Position numbers and translations under genes: made by a program
The notes under the pieces: model-generated
Told to the model about the DNA's origin: nothing
Databases searched by the model: none
What the model saw: only the letters and a program-made list of their open reading frames with translations
Part shown: one piece after another, positions 1 through 12,239 of the stretch
How the letters are laid out: each line of letters opens with the position of its first letter
How positions within the stretch are numbered: the first letter of the stretch is position 1
Source of the DNA: Aselliscus stoliczkanus
Taxonomy: Eukaryota; Chordata; Mammalia; Chiroptera; Hipposideridae
DNA length: 64,000 nucleotides
Direction of reading: 5' to 3'
NCBI GenBank assembly: GCA_033961575.1
Contig: CM066732.1
Location: 72,826,687-72,890,686, forward strand

Positions 1-500
1 GACCCTTGGCTGGCTCTTGGGAGGTGAGCTCTGAGCTCTTGGAATACACTGCCTGATAAAGGTGTGTTTGTATGCCTGATACATTGGGCCATCAATTTGA
101 TAAGATAGATTATGCTAGCAGTGTGATTTATGGAGAATATCTGTTTTTGCTCTGGGGGGCTGCAGTCTGAGCTGAGGTCAGTGGCACAGATGTGGCATGC
201 CAACATAGCTGACGCCTATAAAATCCCTGGACACCAAGGCTCAGGTGAGCTTCCCTGGCTGGTAACACCTTGCATGTGTTGTCACACATCATTGCTGAAA
301 GAATTATGAGTGTCCATGTGACTCCATTGGGAGAGGATGCCTGGAAGCTAATACCTGATTTTGCCTTCACCCACATGCCTATCCTTTTGCTGATTTTAAT
401 CTGTATTTTCCTGTAATAAACAGTAAGCATTTCTTAGTCCTGTGAGTCTTTCTAGTGAATAATCAAGGCTGCGAATGAGCTTGGGGATCCACAATACACA
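1..500 (+). mobile_element. LTR of an endogenous retrovirus-like element (left edge cut)
   Basis: The segment has an LTR-like 3' half: a TATA-like CTATAAAA near 217, a poly(A) signal AATAAA at 415-420, a T-rich stretch, and a final GGGGATCC...ACACA ending in CA near 500. The 5' end is not identifiable and may lie outside the window. I see no retroviral coding sequence beside it, so it is probably a solo LTR. Family not assigned. Confidence 0.5.
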
Positions 501-518
501 AATCTGTCCCATTTTTCT

Positions 519-1048
519 TTATCTCTCTCTCTCTTTTTTTTTTAACAATGAAAAAATGTTATATTAAGAATTAGCCAGCTGGACTCAGTTTAGATGATTC
601 CAGTTTTGTTGGCAACATCCAAAGCATCATAGTCAAGGGCCAGTCAAACATATACCTTCTTCTCTCCATCAGGCCTGATCAGGGTGTTGACCTTGGCCAC
701 GTCCATGTCATTGAGCTTCTTCACAGCCTGTTAGATCTGGTGCTTGTTGGCCTTGCCATCCACAATGAACACAAGTGTATTCTTGTCTTCTGTCTTTTCC
801 ATCACTGACTCTATAGTTAGGGAAACTTGCTGATGGCACAGTGGTCAAGCTTGTTCCTCTTGGGGGCGCTCTTCTGAGGCTATTTGGGCTGCCTTCAGAA
901 GGTGGGTGACGTATGGATCTTTTTGTGTGTGGCTGTGGATGCCTTTCAGTGCTGCTTTCTTTGCCTTCGCAGCCTTTGCTTTGGTTTCTGCTTTGGGAGG
1001 GGGAGGGGCTTCCTTCTTTGCTTTTGGCTTCATCTTTGTGAAAAAGCT
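519..1048 (-). pseudogene. RPL23A (pseudogene): RPL23A processed pseudogene
   Basis: The minus strand encodes a decayed copy of ribosomal protein L23a, a large-subunit protein. The N-terminus starts at the ATG at 1031-1033 and reads [16 protein letters not shown] followed by the lysine/alanine-rich leader up to about HSH. A frame change follows, and the rest continues in other frames to a TAA at 590-592. An in-frame stop replaces a lysine in the KHQIK motif near 730. The copy has no introns, keeps 3'UTR sequence after the stop, and ends in a poly(T) run at 533-542, which is the poly(A) tail of a minus-strand insertion. An 11-base near-repeat (CCC[A/G]TTTTTCT at 508-518 and 1049-1059) looks like the target-site duplication. 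L1-mediated retroposition is the likely origin. It is not functional as a ribosomal protein gene. Confidence 0.9.
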
Positions 1049-1129
1049 CCCGTTTTTCTGTTTTATTGTTCATCTTACTGTTATTTATAAGATGTTTATA
1101 AGTAATTAAGAAACTTTGCTTCTGTCTGT

Positions 1130-1290
1130 GATATAAATTATAAGTAGTTTTCCTAAAATTTTCTTGTCTTTTAACTGTGTTTATGGTGTTTTAGTCAATG
1201 CAAAAACTTTTTACTTTTGTTGAATATAATTTATCATTTATATGGCTTCTGTGTTTTGTATCATAATTAGATTTTGAGTTTGCAGGGTGC
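1130..1290 (-). mobile_element. Ancient L1 fragment
   Basis: Short match by eye to the antisense of an L1 ORF2 3' region: the order GTTTT...ATGCAAAAACTTTTTACTTTTGTTGAATATAATTTATC...GGCTTCTGTG resembles the part of L1 seen at 12960-13030. It is heavily diverged, and the boundaries are approximate. Confidence 0.35.
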
Positions 1291-1957
1291 TCTTTTTCAG
1301 ATTGTCATAGCACAAGTAGCCCTAAATCAATCACAGTGGTGTCATTTTTCTTCACATCTCTTCTGCTCTGATGTGTCCATTCTCATTGCAAAGTAAACAT
1401 GAAAGTATCTAACTTTCTAAATTGCATTGTACACAAGAGTAACACTCAGTTGGGCCAATAGATTGCTAATCTAATAATAAATGCACTTTTAAAAAGAACC
1501 ACATTAAAGGTTTTTGTGACACAGTCCACCAGAGGTCAGGCTCAAAGAAGGCCACTTTATTAGGCTAGTGACGTTATTTCCACATAAATATTTGTTTAAT
1601 TACTTGTTTAAATATTCTATGGAATAAAGCTATAAATGAGAACACTTTTGACCAGAAAATGTTCCTCAGTATGAAAGCAAATACCTCAGGTTTGTCTTTT
1701 TTATAAATACCATGCATTTTATTACAGCAAGGGAGATGGATGGCCCATTTCAAAATACTTTCCCATTGTCATTACTCCTTTAATTAGACTAGATGAAACT
1801 GGTCTTTAACAATTGGAGTGCTAGCAAGTTGTCTTGATTATTGTTGTTTGTTGCTTTTTTATCCCACCCAAGTAAACTGACTCCTCACCCACTGTCAACA
1901 CATTCTGTATTTTCCACTCAGGAGATAGAAAATTTTATTTTTTTAAATTTCTGCCTG

Positions 1958-1973
1958 TCTCCATTACATTATT
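1958..1973. repeat. Target-site duplication, left copy (L1 element 1)
   Basis: 16-base sequence TCTCCATTACATTATT that recurs at 5334-5349 with one mismatch. It flanks the deleted L1 precisely. Confidence 0.8.
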
Positions 1974-4900
1974 TATTATTATTATTATTATTTGTTTCAG
2001 GCATGCAGAACAACATAGTGATCAGACATGTATATAACTCACAAGGTAATAATCCCAACAAGTCTACTAACCACCCAACACTGTAAATAATTATTAGAGC
2101 ATTATTGACTATATTCCCCATGCTGCACTATACATCCCTGTAACTATTTTTTTAACTACAGTTGACATTCTATATTATATTGTATTAGTTTCAGGTGTAC
2201 AGCATAGCGGTTAGACATTTATGTAATTTATGAAATGATCCTTCCAATAAGTCTACTACCCATCTGACACATCCATTGTTTATGCAATACTATTGATTAT
2301 ATTCCCCATACTTATTTTACATCTCCATGACTCACCTGTAACTATGAATTTGTACTTCTTAATTACTTCACCTTCTCACCCAGCCCCCCAACTCTCCTCC
2401 CAACTAACAACCATTAGTTTGTTCTTCATATCTATGGGTCTGTTTCTGTTTCCTTTGTTCACTTATTTTGTTCTTTAGATTCCTCAAATAAGTGAGATCA
2501 TATGGTACTTGTCTTTCTCAGTCTGACTTATTTCACTAAGCATAATACCCTCTAGGTCCATCCATGTTGTTGCAAATGTTAAGATTTCATTCTTTTTATG
2601 GCAGAGTAATATTCCATTGTATGTATGTACAACATGTTCTTTATCCAGTTGTCTATTGATGGACATTTCGGTTGTTTCCATATCTTGGCTATTGTAAACA
2701 GTGCTGTAGTGAATATAAGGGTGCATGTATTTTTTCAAATCAGTGTTTTGGATCTCTTTGGTTAAGTACTCAGGAGTGAAATTGCTGTAACATGAGGTAG
2801 CTCTATTTTTAATTTTTTGAGGAAACTCCCTTCTATTTTTCATAGTAGCTGTACCAATTTGCAATCCCACCAACAGTGCACAAGGCTCTCTTGTAAGTAA
2901 CTAGTTGTCTTTCTCTTGCTGTTTTTAGGATTCTTCCTTTGTCTTTAACCTTTGCCATTTTAATTATAAATTGTCTTGGTGTGGGCCTATTTGGGTTTAT
3001 CTTGTTTGGGACTCTCTGCACATCCTGGGCTTGTATGTCTATTTTCTTCAGCAGGTTAGGGAACATTTCAGTCATTATTTCTTCAAATAGGTTCTCAATT
3101 CCTTGTTACCTCCCTTCTCCTTCTGGCACCCCTGTGATGCGAATGTTGTCACACCTAATGTTGTCCTAGAGGTCCCTTAAATTATCTTCATTTTTTAAAA
3201 TTCTGTTTTTCTTTTTGTTGTTCCGATTGGGTGTTTTCTGCTACCTTGTTTTCTAAATCACTGATTTGATTCTTTACTTTATCTAATCTGTGTTGATTCC
3301 TTCTAGTGTATTCTTTATTTTAGTTATTGTATTCTTTATTTATGACTGGTTCTTTTTTATGGTTTCTATGTCCTTTATGCTTATTATCTCTTTCTCAAAG
3401 TTCTCACTATGTTCCTTAAGCATTCTTATAACCAGTGTTTTAAAGCCTGTCTCTAGTCTGTTGGTTGCCTCCATTTTTTTGTTCTATTTCTGGAGGTTTC
3501 TCCTGTTCTTTTATTTGAGACATGTTTCTTTGTTTTCTCATTCTGATTGTGTCTCTGTATTTGTTTCTGTGTATTAGGGAGATCTCCTATGTCTCTCAGT
3601 CTTTGCTAGGTGGTCTTATGTAGTAGATGTCCTATGTGGTCCAGTGGCACAGTTTCTCTGATCTCCTGTGTATGTGTTCCAGGAGTGTCCCTTGTGTGTG
3701 TTGTATATATTCCCCTGTTATAGTTCAGCTTTAATTGCTTTTGGCATGTCAATGGGTGGAATAGACTCTCAAGCTTACTGGCTGTGAGGATTGGCTATGC
3801 CCACACTGTATGAGCTGCTGTGTGGGGTCTGACCCCTCATAGGGGGATTCACCTGAATGGGCACTTGTGCATGTTGAGACCACCCTTTGGGTGTGCCACT
3901 TGTGGGGTTAATTGGGTAGTGCTCTTGTGTGGTCTGAGGCCAGCCTCTGAGTGTCTTGTTTCTTGTGCCACTTGGGAGTGGCTCCCATGCAGGCCAATTT
4001 CAACCTTGCCTGTGACCAGCCCAGGACTACCTGGTACGAGCTACAGAGCTATATGTAATTAGTTGCTGCTTGTGTTGAACCTGGAGGCACGTAGGGACAG
4101 CCTTTTTGTGAACCGAGGTCAGCTGCCACCAGTATTGGGCCTGGGGCAGCTTAGCAGAAGGCCCAGAACCCCCTTAGGCCTCTTGCTACCTGCTGGCTGC
4201 CCATAAGGCTCAGAGTCTGAAAGAACCTCCTTAGGTGCATGGCTCAGCTGGTTGACCTGGTGTTGACAGTGACCTACTGATGCCACCTGAGTTGGGTGGG
4301 GGGGGGCGGGTCCCAGGGATTCATGGGGTGTGGCTGCTGGTTTTCACGAAGTTAATGAAGATTTAGTTCTTGCTCCAGTCCTGAGCTTGTGGCCACTCCA
4401 TAAAGTGCCTCAACAACACCGTGGCCAGCGGTTGTTCTCCTGAGGCCTGCAGAATCCCAGAAGCCACCCATAAAAGCTGCAGTGTGATCTGGGGCTGACC
4501 ATCTGCCACTAAAAGCTTCTCTGGCCACAGTAGGCCATCCACTGTTGTACAAACCTCCTGTAGCTTGGAGGGTGAGGCTGGCCGCCCAGGACCTGAGGGT
4601 GCCTTGGGTGATGCCACACTAGCTGGGCCGGGTCCCAAGGAGTCACCAAGGTGGTGCACACACACACAGATTTTACCAGACCAATGCGATCTCAGGTTTG
4701 GCCCTATGGGAGTAGTTTCAATACAGGAAAGATGGTACCCTCCTGTAGGTTACACATGAGGCTCCACACAGGGATAATGGTGGCTTTGCCTCCAGGCCCC
4801 ACCCTGAAGCCACACAACTCATACTTTCCCTGTATGTTTCTGGTGCCTCTCAAGTCATCATCCCTCTGCCAGAGCCTAGGGTGAGTACCTGCGAGTGACA

Positions 4901-5333
4901 GATTCTATGCATTGGCCCTATATGAGGACATCTGTTTTCCAACTGCCTTGTACCTCACCAGGATGCACAGACAGAATCCTATTTTATTTTCAGTGCTAGA
5001 TATGGGGACTCCTCTTCCCAGCACAGGACCCCTGGGCTGAGAAGCCCAGTATGGGGCTGGGTCCCCTCATTTTTCCAGGGGTGCTCTGTTCCCAAGGTGT
5101 CTCTCCCAGTGCTCAACCACTACTTGTGGGTTTCGGGTCAACACGTTTTACATCTCCGTTCCTCCTACCAGTATCGATGTGTCCTCTTCTCTATATACTT
5201 AGTTATAGGGGTTGTGTTCAGATAATCTTCAGATGGTTCTCGAGGTTGGTTGTTCTATAATTTAGTTGTAATTTTATGTGATCCTGGGAGGCAGCAGACA
5301 TAGTGTTTACCTATTCTGCCATCTTGGACCCTC
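1974..5333 (-). mobile_element. LINE-1 element 1, both ends present, most of ORF2 missing
   Basis: On the minus strand this 3.36 kb insertion reads 5'UTR (about 5333-3540), ORF1 (about 3540-2889), then directly the C-terminal end of ORF2 (about 2888-2480) and the 3'UTR with an (AAT)n tail (to 1974). ORF1 is recognisable by RVPNKINPNRPTPRQFIIKMAK and the coiled-coil region but is broken and cut near [10 protein letters not shown]. The next codons belong to the ORF2 tail ([13 protein letters not shown], then SEISQTEKDKYHMISLI). The endonuclease, the reverse transcriptase and the ORF1 C-terminal domain are absent. The element has the proper L1 start, with a YY1-like AAGATGGC on the minus strand at 5318-5326, and 16-bp TSDs, so it is not 5' truncated. 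Whether the deletion came before or after insertion cannot be read from one copy. Confidence 0.9.
5318..5326 (-). promoter_or_regulatory. YY1-like motif at L1 5' end
   Basis: CAAGATGGC on the minus strand, a few bases inside the 5' end of the element. L1 promoters in mammals carry a YY1 site in this position that sets the transcription start. The assignment rests on the motif and its position. Confidence 0.5.
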
Positions 5334-5349
5334 TCTCCATTGCATTATT
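5334..5349. repeat. Target-site duplication, right copy (L1 element 1)
   Basis: TCTCCATTGCATTATT, 15 of 16 bases identical to 1958-1973, immediately outside the L1 5' end. Confidence 0.8.
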
Positions 5350-6746
5350 GTTTTAACAAATCTTAACTAGATTTCAACACCATGACGATTTTAGTTAGAA
5401 AGTTTCTGTTTTATCTTCACCAGCATTAGCCCGTTTTTATAATTACATGCTTCATTACAAAGAAGACAGGCTTTGTTTGATTGCTGCACAATTTTTGTTG
5501 TTTTTACTTATTTGTTTTTATATTCAGTACATTTAAAAGGAACTTTATTATCCTGATGTTCTCAGTTACCTAGTGAATTAGCATGCAGTTTGTTTTCTAA
5601 GGATTGTTGGTTATCTTCTGTAAATGCAGTCATTAGAATGTATTCTCTGCTACTTAATTGGGTGGAAATTGTATTCCTGGTTATTTTAGTCTAAAGATTA
5701 CATTTTATTGTAACTTGCAATGTTTTTCTGTTTTGTTCTTTTTTGGGGTGGTGGTGAAATTATTAGATATAAGCTGTTTTACCATGAGGAAAAAGCTGTT
5801 GTAGAACTCTGAGATAGCTGGTAAATGAACTTGTAAAATTTTAAGGGAATCAAAAATATCATTGTCATACAACAGGGCTACGTAATAGAAATATCCTGAA
5901 GGTCTAGGCTGTGGGACAGGATTACCGAGAATACAGAAAATACCCATTTATCTGATATTTACAAAGCCAGTACAGAACTTTTGATGCTGTATTGTTTATA
6001 GGTAAGTGATGTTTGAAAGAATAACCTTGAAGCAATTTGGATGTTTCAGGAAATTGCCATGAAAGACTGAAGCATTTTTCACAAAGTTTTTAAGGATTGT
6101 GTTTTGTTACACTCAGATTCTTTAAATTGTACCTTATGTTTACATCTACACATACATTATATTTTATATACTAACTCTTAAATAATGAAATGACTATATC
6201 TCTTAGTGACTTGGAACAAATTAGTTTGCTATAATGAGTATGTCTATAATCTGAAAGAGTCTTAAATCAATCTATGTTGTGCTGAATTTTGTACTATAGC
6301 AGATGGCATCTTGAGTGAATACTAGTTTATTATACATTCATGCCATGATAACTGTAACAATCATTACTATTACTATGTATTTTAAGTTTGGATGAATATG
6401 AATTAAACTCATTAAAATAGTAGAGGACTCACTGACATTGCATTAATTTGTTCACAGATTAGAAATTTCCTGTGGCTATAATATATGTTCACATGCATTG
6501 TTTTGTCTGCACTTATCCACTCATGATTGATGTCTGGTCCTTTCTGATGGTTGACTAGTATTGTGAGCAATATTGAGAAATGAGTTAATTAACTCATACT
6601 ATGCAATGATAAGCAGTTGAAATCAGCTACCTCTATAGGAGAGTCCAGCATCTTTAGACTTCTCTGAGTGCTGTTTGCAGCATGCATGGAGGTTTCTTCT
6701 TTTGACTAGCTATCTTCCTTGAGTGACAAGATGGGATTTCAAGTTT

Positions 6747-6808
<62 letters not shown>

Positions 6809-8094
6809 TTGTATATTTTTTTTTGGTGGGGTCTCAATATGATAAGCAGCTATTTTAAAAATATTCTTTCTGGTATGTAATTAATCTTCAAACATGAGCA
6901 CATTTTCAGAAACCTAATGAATAAATGATAAATCGTGTGCTGCTTTCTTATGGGGAACTGACAGGTTAAGCAGACCCAAGCAGGGAAAAATTAATTATTC
7001 ATTTAATAGCTTTACCCTCAGTGACAAGTAAGCACTTTGTATTGATGCGATTAGATAAATACAAAAAAGAAAGATTACATATTCTTTTCTTCAAATATTA
7101 GAGATTTAGCTGTATTTGATGAAACTGAACTTGATTGATTTTTTAAAAATCTAACACACCCACTTTTACCAGAATAGAGGAATATTGTAAGTTTTCTTCA
7201 TGATGAAAATTATGAAGACTAAAAGTAGTAGGATTGTTATGTGATGGGCCTGATGAACAAGTGTTCAATAAATGCTTGTTTAATGAACTAGCATGCCTAC
7301 AACCAGCTAGCTTGCTTAGCAATTGCAACATTGTCCAGAAGGTGTCAAGCTCACATTCCCCAGACTTCATTATGTTCTTCTCTAGGAGAAGTACTCTTTA
7401 CTGTGGCTAATTTAATTAAAATATCATATTACTCCATTATAATTTTAGGATCTGCACTAGATTGGTCATGGAGTGAAGTAAATCCATTTTAGCTTGAGCC
7501 ATGAGAAAAAAAAAATGTTCTAAGTTGATTTAAAACAGAACTTTTGACCTCTGAATGGAGCTCAGGAACAGAGCCTTTCTGTATCACTTCACTCCAGCCC
7601 TTCAGCTACTCCTAAGGGGAGTCCAAGACCCCACCTGTGCTTACAGCAGGTGGAGTTTTCCAAGGTTGAGGATGGCTCCTATTCACACAACCCAAACTTA
7701 AATGCAAACTCTACTTGAGGTGGGGAGGTGATGCAGGATAAGTGACAAGTCAGCTTTGGTTAGAAGTTTGTACTAGCTTACTTGGTATGGTAAAAAGCTG
7801 TCCTCATGGCCCAGTCTAAATTATATTGGGCATTTGGGTCCAAATTCTAGTTGTAAACAACATGTTATTTTAATTTGGAGACTTCACAGCAAGGTTGCAT
7901 TATTGGACCAAGTCAAATTTTAATATTGGTGGGCCCATTGGTTAAATAGCATTCTAATTTCACGTTAAACTCACCATCATTCCCTATAATAACAAACCCA
8001 GGGAGATAGATATTTAACTACTTGAGAAATAGTATTGTAAGCACAAAATAGCACCTACTTCTATTCCATACCTAATAATAATATTGAATATTCA
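5350..8094. other. Unique AT-rich intergenic stretch
   Basis: I see no gene, RNA or clear young repeat here apart from the (TA)n tract listed separately. The open frames are short and lack any recognisable domain. A somewhat GC-richer patch at 7550-7830 could be an old unrecognised repeat. Confidence 0.5.
6747..6806. repeat. (TA)n microsatellite
   Basis: About 60 bases of nearly perfect TA dinucleotides. Confidence 0.95.
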
Positions 8095-8215
8095 TATCGT
8101 ACTTCAAGCACTATAAATGTTTTACACAGCATACTTTACCTTCAGAACAACTCTACAAAGTAAACATTATTATTCCTATTTTATAGATAAAGAAACTGAG
8201 GCTTATAGAAGTACC
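8095..8215 (-). mobile_element. MIR SINE relic
   Basis: Antisense MIR: the region around 8160-8205 (TATTTTATAGATAAAGAAAC, then TGAGGCTTA) matches the characteristic MIR reverse-strand core. An old mammalian tRNA-derived SINE. Confidence 0.75.
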
Positions 8216-8239
8216 TGCCAAGATTTCTCCATCTCAGTA

Positions 8240-9097
8240 AATGATATCACCATTTATCCAGTTACTGAAGCCAGAAATCTGAGGTCTAACCTTGAATACT
8301 CACTTTTCCTCAACCTGCATCCCATTCATCACCAAGTCTTGGTGATTTTATCACCAGTAGATTTATTGGTTCTGGCCTCTTTGCTTACTTTTGTTAGACC
8401 ATCCTGATCTTATATCCACATTATTAGAACAAGCTTCTCATTGGGCCTCCTCACTTCAGTGCTTGCTCTTCTCCAATCCATTTTCCACCAGCAGCAAAAG
8501 TGGTCTTAAGATGCAAATGAAATCATGTCAATACTTGGCTTAAAATCCTCCTGTGGCTTCTTATAACAATGAAATAAAACCCACACTCTGTACCAGAGCC
8601 TACAGTTCCCATCATTTGGCCCTTATTTATGTCTCCACTGACACTTTGTTCCCATCTCACCATCTTCTAGTCACACAGGTCATCTTCCAGTTCTTCGAAT
8701 ATGCCAAGCACATTCCCACCTCAGGGTCTCAGTGTAAGAGCTCTTCTCTGAATGGAATGTTCTTCTCCTCACTTGCCACATTGCTAATTCCTTGTATCCT
8801 TTTAGGTTTCAGTCTTAAATATTACCCCACCACAAAGACCTGCTCTGACCTAACTGCCTAGTTCCTCCATTCTCATTCTTGACCTTAGTCCCTTCTTTGT
8901 TCCTTTTGTAACAAATTAACATGTCAAGTCACATTATTCATTTATTTGTCTCTTTTTGGGAGTAGTCTGAGTCTCCCCCTAAAATATGCACCAAAGAGAG
9001 CAGGTACTGTCACTGTCTTCTTCCCCATTGTTCCCTCAGCAAAATCTAGTATAGAATAAAAGACACTCAATAAATAATGTTTGAATGAATGAAGGTG
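8240..9097 (+). mobile_element. L2 LINE 3' fragment
   Basis: The order of motifs is that of an L2 3' end: TCTTAAGATGCAAATGAAATC, then CCTCCTGTGGCTTCTTATAA, then a pyrimidine-rich segment, then GACACTCAATAAATAATGTTTGAATGAATGAA at the end. The open frames here belong to this decayed LINE and are not host genes. Confidence 0.75.
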
Positions 9098-9227
9098 AGT
9101 TTTTCCCAGACCTTGACATTTTTATCAATGTGATATTTAAAACAGGAATTTGTGAGAATGAACATTATGTTATTGAGTTTACTTTTTACCAAATAGTAAC
9201 TAATGTTAAAAACTATGTATATATGTA

Positions 9228-9254
9228 TGTACGTGTGTGTGTGTGTGTGCATGC

Positions 9255-9292
<38 letters not shown>

Positions 9293-9318
9293 TATATATA
9301 TATAATATATATATATAA
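9228..9318. repeat. Compound (TG)n(TA)n microsatellite
   Basis: GT-rich repeats run into (TA)n with a few interruptions. Confidence 0.9.
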
Positions 9319-9321
9319 CTA

Positions 9322-9883
9322 TATTCTTGTTATTCATGATATTTATTTTCTATAAATTGCTTGGAAAACTGAATGAGCAAATATTGAACCACTGCTCTTA
9401 GCAAAATTACAAGGTTAGGTTCCTGAGAGCCCTCTGGTCACAATACTTTTATCAGTTAATCACACATAATCTTGTTTCATGTGTTTCTGTTAAGGACACC
9501 TTATTTAATGTATATTGTTAATTTACTAACATTGAGCTCACAGCCAACAGCACTATATCTCATGCCCAAAGAAGGCATATCTAACACGTGTATTTTCTGC
9601 ATAAGGCACATCACAGCCTTCCTGTGCTTAGGAACAGTAGCTGAAGTGCTTGGAGGCAATTTTAAACAGCGAAATTATGAACAAAAAACACAAGAATACG
9701 AAAAGGACATATTTATAGTATGAGAGCTGAAACAGGACGGCAAAACAGGACCTTGTTTGACATCAGTGAGAATGTGCCCATTGAGTGATTTGAATTTTTC
9801 TTAGCTCCACGCACGTCTGTGCATTTTGGCATGGAGAACAATTTATAAAAATGGAATCCATGAACAATGAGGATAGACTGTGT
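9322..9883. mobile_element. Small non-autonomous DNA transposon (family not named)
   Basis: The ends form imperfect terminal inverted repeats: TATTCTTGTTATTCATG at 9322-9338 against CATGAACAATGAGGATA at 9867-9883 (about 13 of 17 bases pair). The 560-bp interior is non-coding and resembles a widespread old mammalian MER-type repeat. Target duplication not resolved because the left end abuts a (TA)n tract. Confidence 0.5.
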
Positions 9884-11665
9884 GTGATGGGGAAGGGAGA
9901 TACTGTCACTGTCATTCTTAAAAACAAAGTTTGAAAAATTAAATGAATTCATGTTCACATAAAGCTCATCACATTTTCCTTATTTTTCTCATTTGACGAT
10001 GAATCCATAACAACTTCATCCTGTAAGGATGGGGGAAGCACTGCTCTGGGTGAGGATAACTAGCAATTCATTCTCCTACCAGATTTATTCAAATGTAACA
10101 AAAACTTATGTTAGCGATGTTCGTGGTAAGCATTGATAAACTTAGAGTGATTTTAAGAGATTATCATATTCTAAAGGATAAAACAATACTCACCTGAAGT
10201 TCTAACATCCAGCATCTTTATCATATCTGGTCCTTGCATTTGACAAAAAAAAAGAGACCACATCACTTGACTGCATGAATATACATAAAACAGATACCTT
10301 TATTGGAATATCATAACCAGAAGGCAGGCTTTTCTTTTTACATTTTTCTAATTACATAAGTAATACATGTTCACTATAGAGAATCTTGAGGCCATAAGTA
10401 AGCAAAAAAAATGTTTAAATAATAAATCAGTCAGCTTACCGTTCTAGCATGGAAGAATCACCAGTCACTTAATTTTTCAGTGCATGTCTTTCAGTGCAAA
10501 GCTAGCCTACACATGCTAGCTTTCCCTCTTTAACCATCACTAAAGGCTGTCTATGTTGGACTGGAATTTTGAATTTTGTAATATTTCCCTTTGTTCTAGG
10601 TAATTCTTTGAGGATATCACATTATCTTCTCTTTTCCATGTGTGGTCATTGGCAGGGACACTTCCTTGTCTTCAATTTTCCACCGGAGAACTCACTGTAG
10701 TTCTCTGGTCTGATCTGACTGCCAACTTTGCCAGGGTGGGGTGTTGGGGCACCAACAGAGATGAATCAGTCTGGACCAGCATTTTCAGATGGATTCCTGA
10801 AAAAAATCAGTGTCATGTTGAAGAGGAAAATGATATATAGTTTTCCCTTAGAGCTAGGGCTCTGATAGTCAACTTGTTTCTTCGACTTGTATTTATTGTC
10901 ATTATGCTTCTTCCTGGTGATGGATCTGGAGATACAGCTTGTGTGCACACCTCTGAATTATAGCTGAGGAAAAAAGACTAGCACTAGACAGTTTACACAA
11001 GTAATCTGGTCTCAGAAACCAGGGCCAAACACCAACATACAACCAGTAGAAGATATCAAGAAAAGTGCCTGAAAATAGCAATGCAATTCCTGATCCAGGT
11101 AACGGAACACTTTCTGATCTCAGAATATGAAATTCACTTAGAGGAGGCATGGAATACTCATATGAGTTAAGGTATTTTTCAAATGTCGAACTAGATCAGC
11201 TCTAATACATTTTCAGAAAGTACGAGGAAGACAAGCCTGCAATTTTATATTCTATTAGGCTGTCTCTTCAGCCTCCCCAGTGATAATTTTATAGAAGTCA
11301 ATTACTGAGCCAGAATTAAGTTCCTGAGTGACTTGATGATATTAGCTTCAGGTAAGTCTCATTTTGAAATATATCTAATAAGGATATACACGCTAAAATG
11401 CATTCTTGAAGACTGCTGGAGAAATCAATTCGACATCAGGAATGCATTTAAACTAATTCATGAAATTCTTATCAAATCAGTGGTCTGACAGTTTACGTGA
11501 TAAAAAATAAATAAATAAATGATGATTGATTAGCAAGCGTCACATTTAAATCGAAAGAATCTCCCCAAAAGCCCTTCTGTTACATTAAATGGACATGCTG
11601 CCTTGGTGAAATACATCGATTTGCCCCTAATCATGATGTTTCACTAATATGTAACATAGACAGGA
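9884..11665. other. Mostly unique intergenic DNA
   Basis: No gene recognised. At 10310-10400 there is a short L1M-like 3' fragment (TAATACATGTTCACTATAGA followed by an A-rich run). The rest shows nothing I can identify. Confidence 0.45.
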
Positions 11666-11848
11666 TTGGTTATTTATTTATTTATTTATTTATTTATTTG
11701 TTTCAAGTGTACAAAACAATGCAATAGTTATGCTTTTCACCCCTCACAAAGTGACAGCCACTTTCCTTCAATATACCCCACCATTCCCGATACATATCTA
11801 TTACAATCCATTGACCTCACTTCCGACACTGTACTCCACATCCTGTGA

Positions 11849-11852
<4 letters not shown>

Positions 11853-11907
<55 letters not shown>
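11853..11907. repeat. (TA)n microsatellite inside the L1 3'UTR
   Basis: About 55 bases of TA repeats, located where the homologous 3'UTR of the half-L1 copies has only a short CCATCCATATC stretch. Confidence 0.9.
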
Positions 11908-11917
<10 letters not shown>

Positions 11918-12239
11918 GTTGACATATAATATTATTCAATGGCAGCTTCAGATGTACAGTGCAGTGGTCAGGTTTCTACACTGTCCATGAAGTGTTCTCC
12001 TTAACAAGACATGAGTCCATCTGGCCCTCTAAAATATATTTACAACATTATTGATTATATTGCCCAAACTGTCTCTTATATCCCTGTGGCATTATTGAAG
12101 TTACCAATTTATGTTGTCTTGTCCCTTTCCCTTCTCCCTCATCCCCTCCCCCTCGCATCTAACAATCATCCGTTTTTCCTCTGTGTCTCTGAAACTATTT
12201 CTGTTTACATTGCTCGTTTATTCAGTTCTTTAGATTCCA

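Noticed and set aside
128..430. 100-residue minus-strand open frame
   Set aside because: Antisense of an LTR. No domain and no codon pattern supporting a gene.
1974..5333. Splicing of L1 RNA as the cause of the ORF1-to-ORF2 junction
   Set aside because: At the junction I see no GT donor or AG acceptor when compared with element 2, so ordinary deletion or template switching is more likely. A genome-wide comparison could reopen this.
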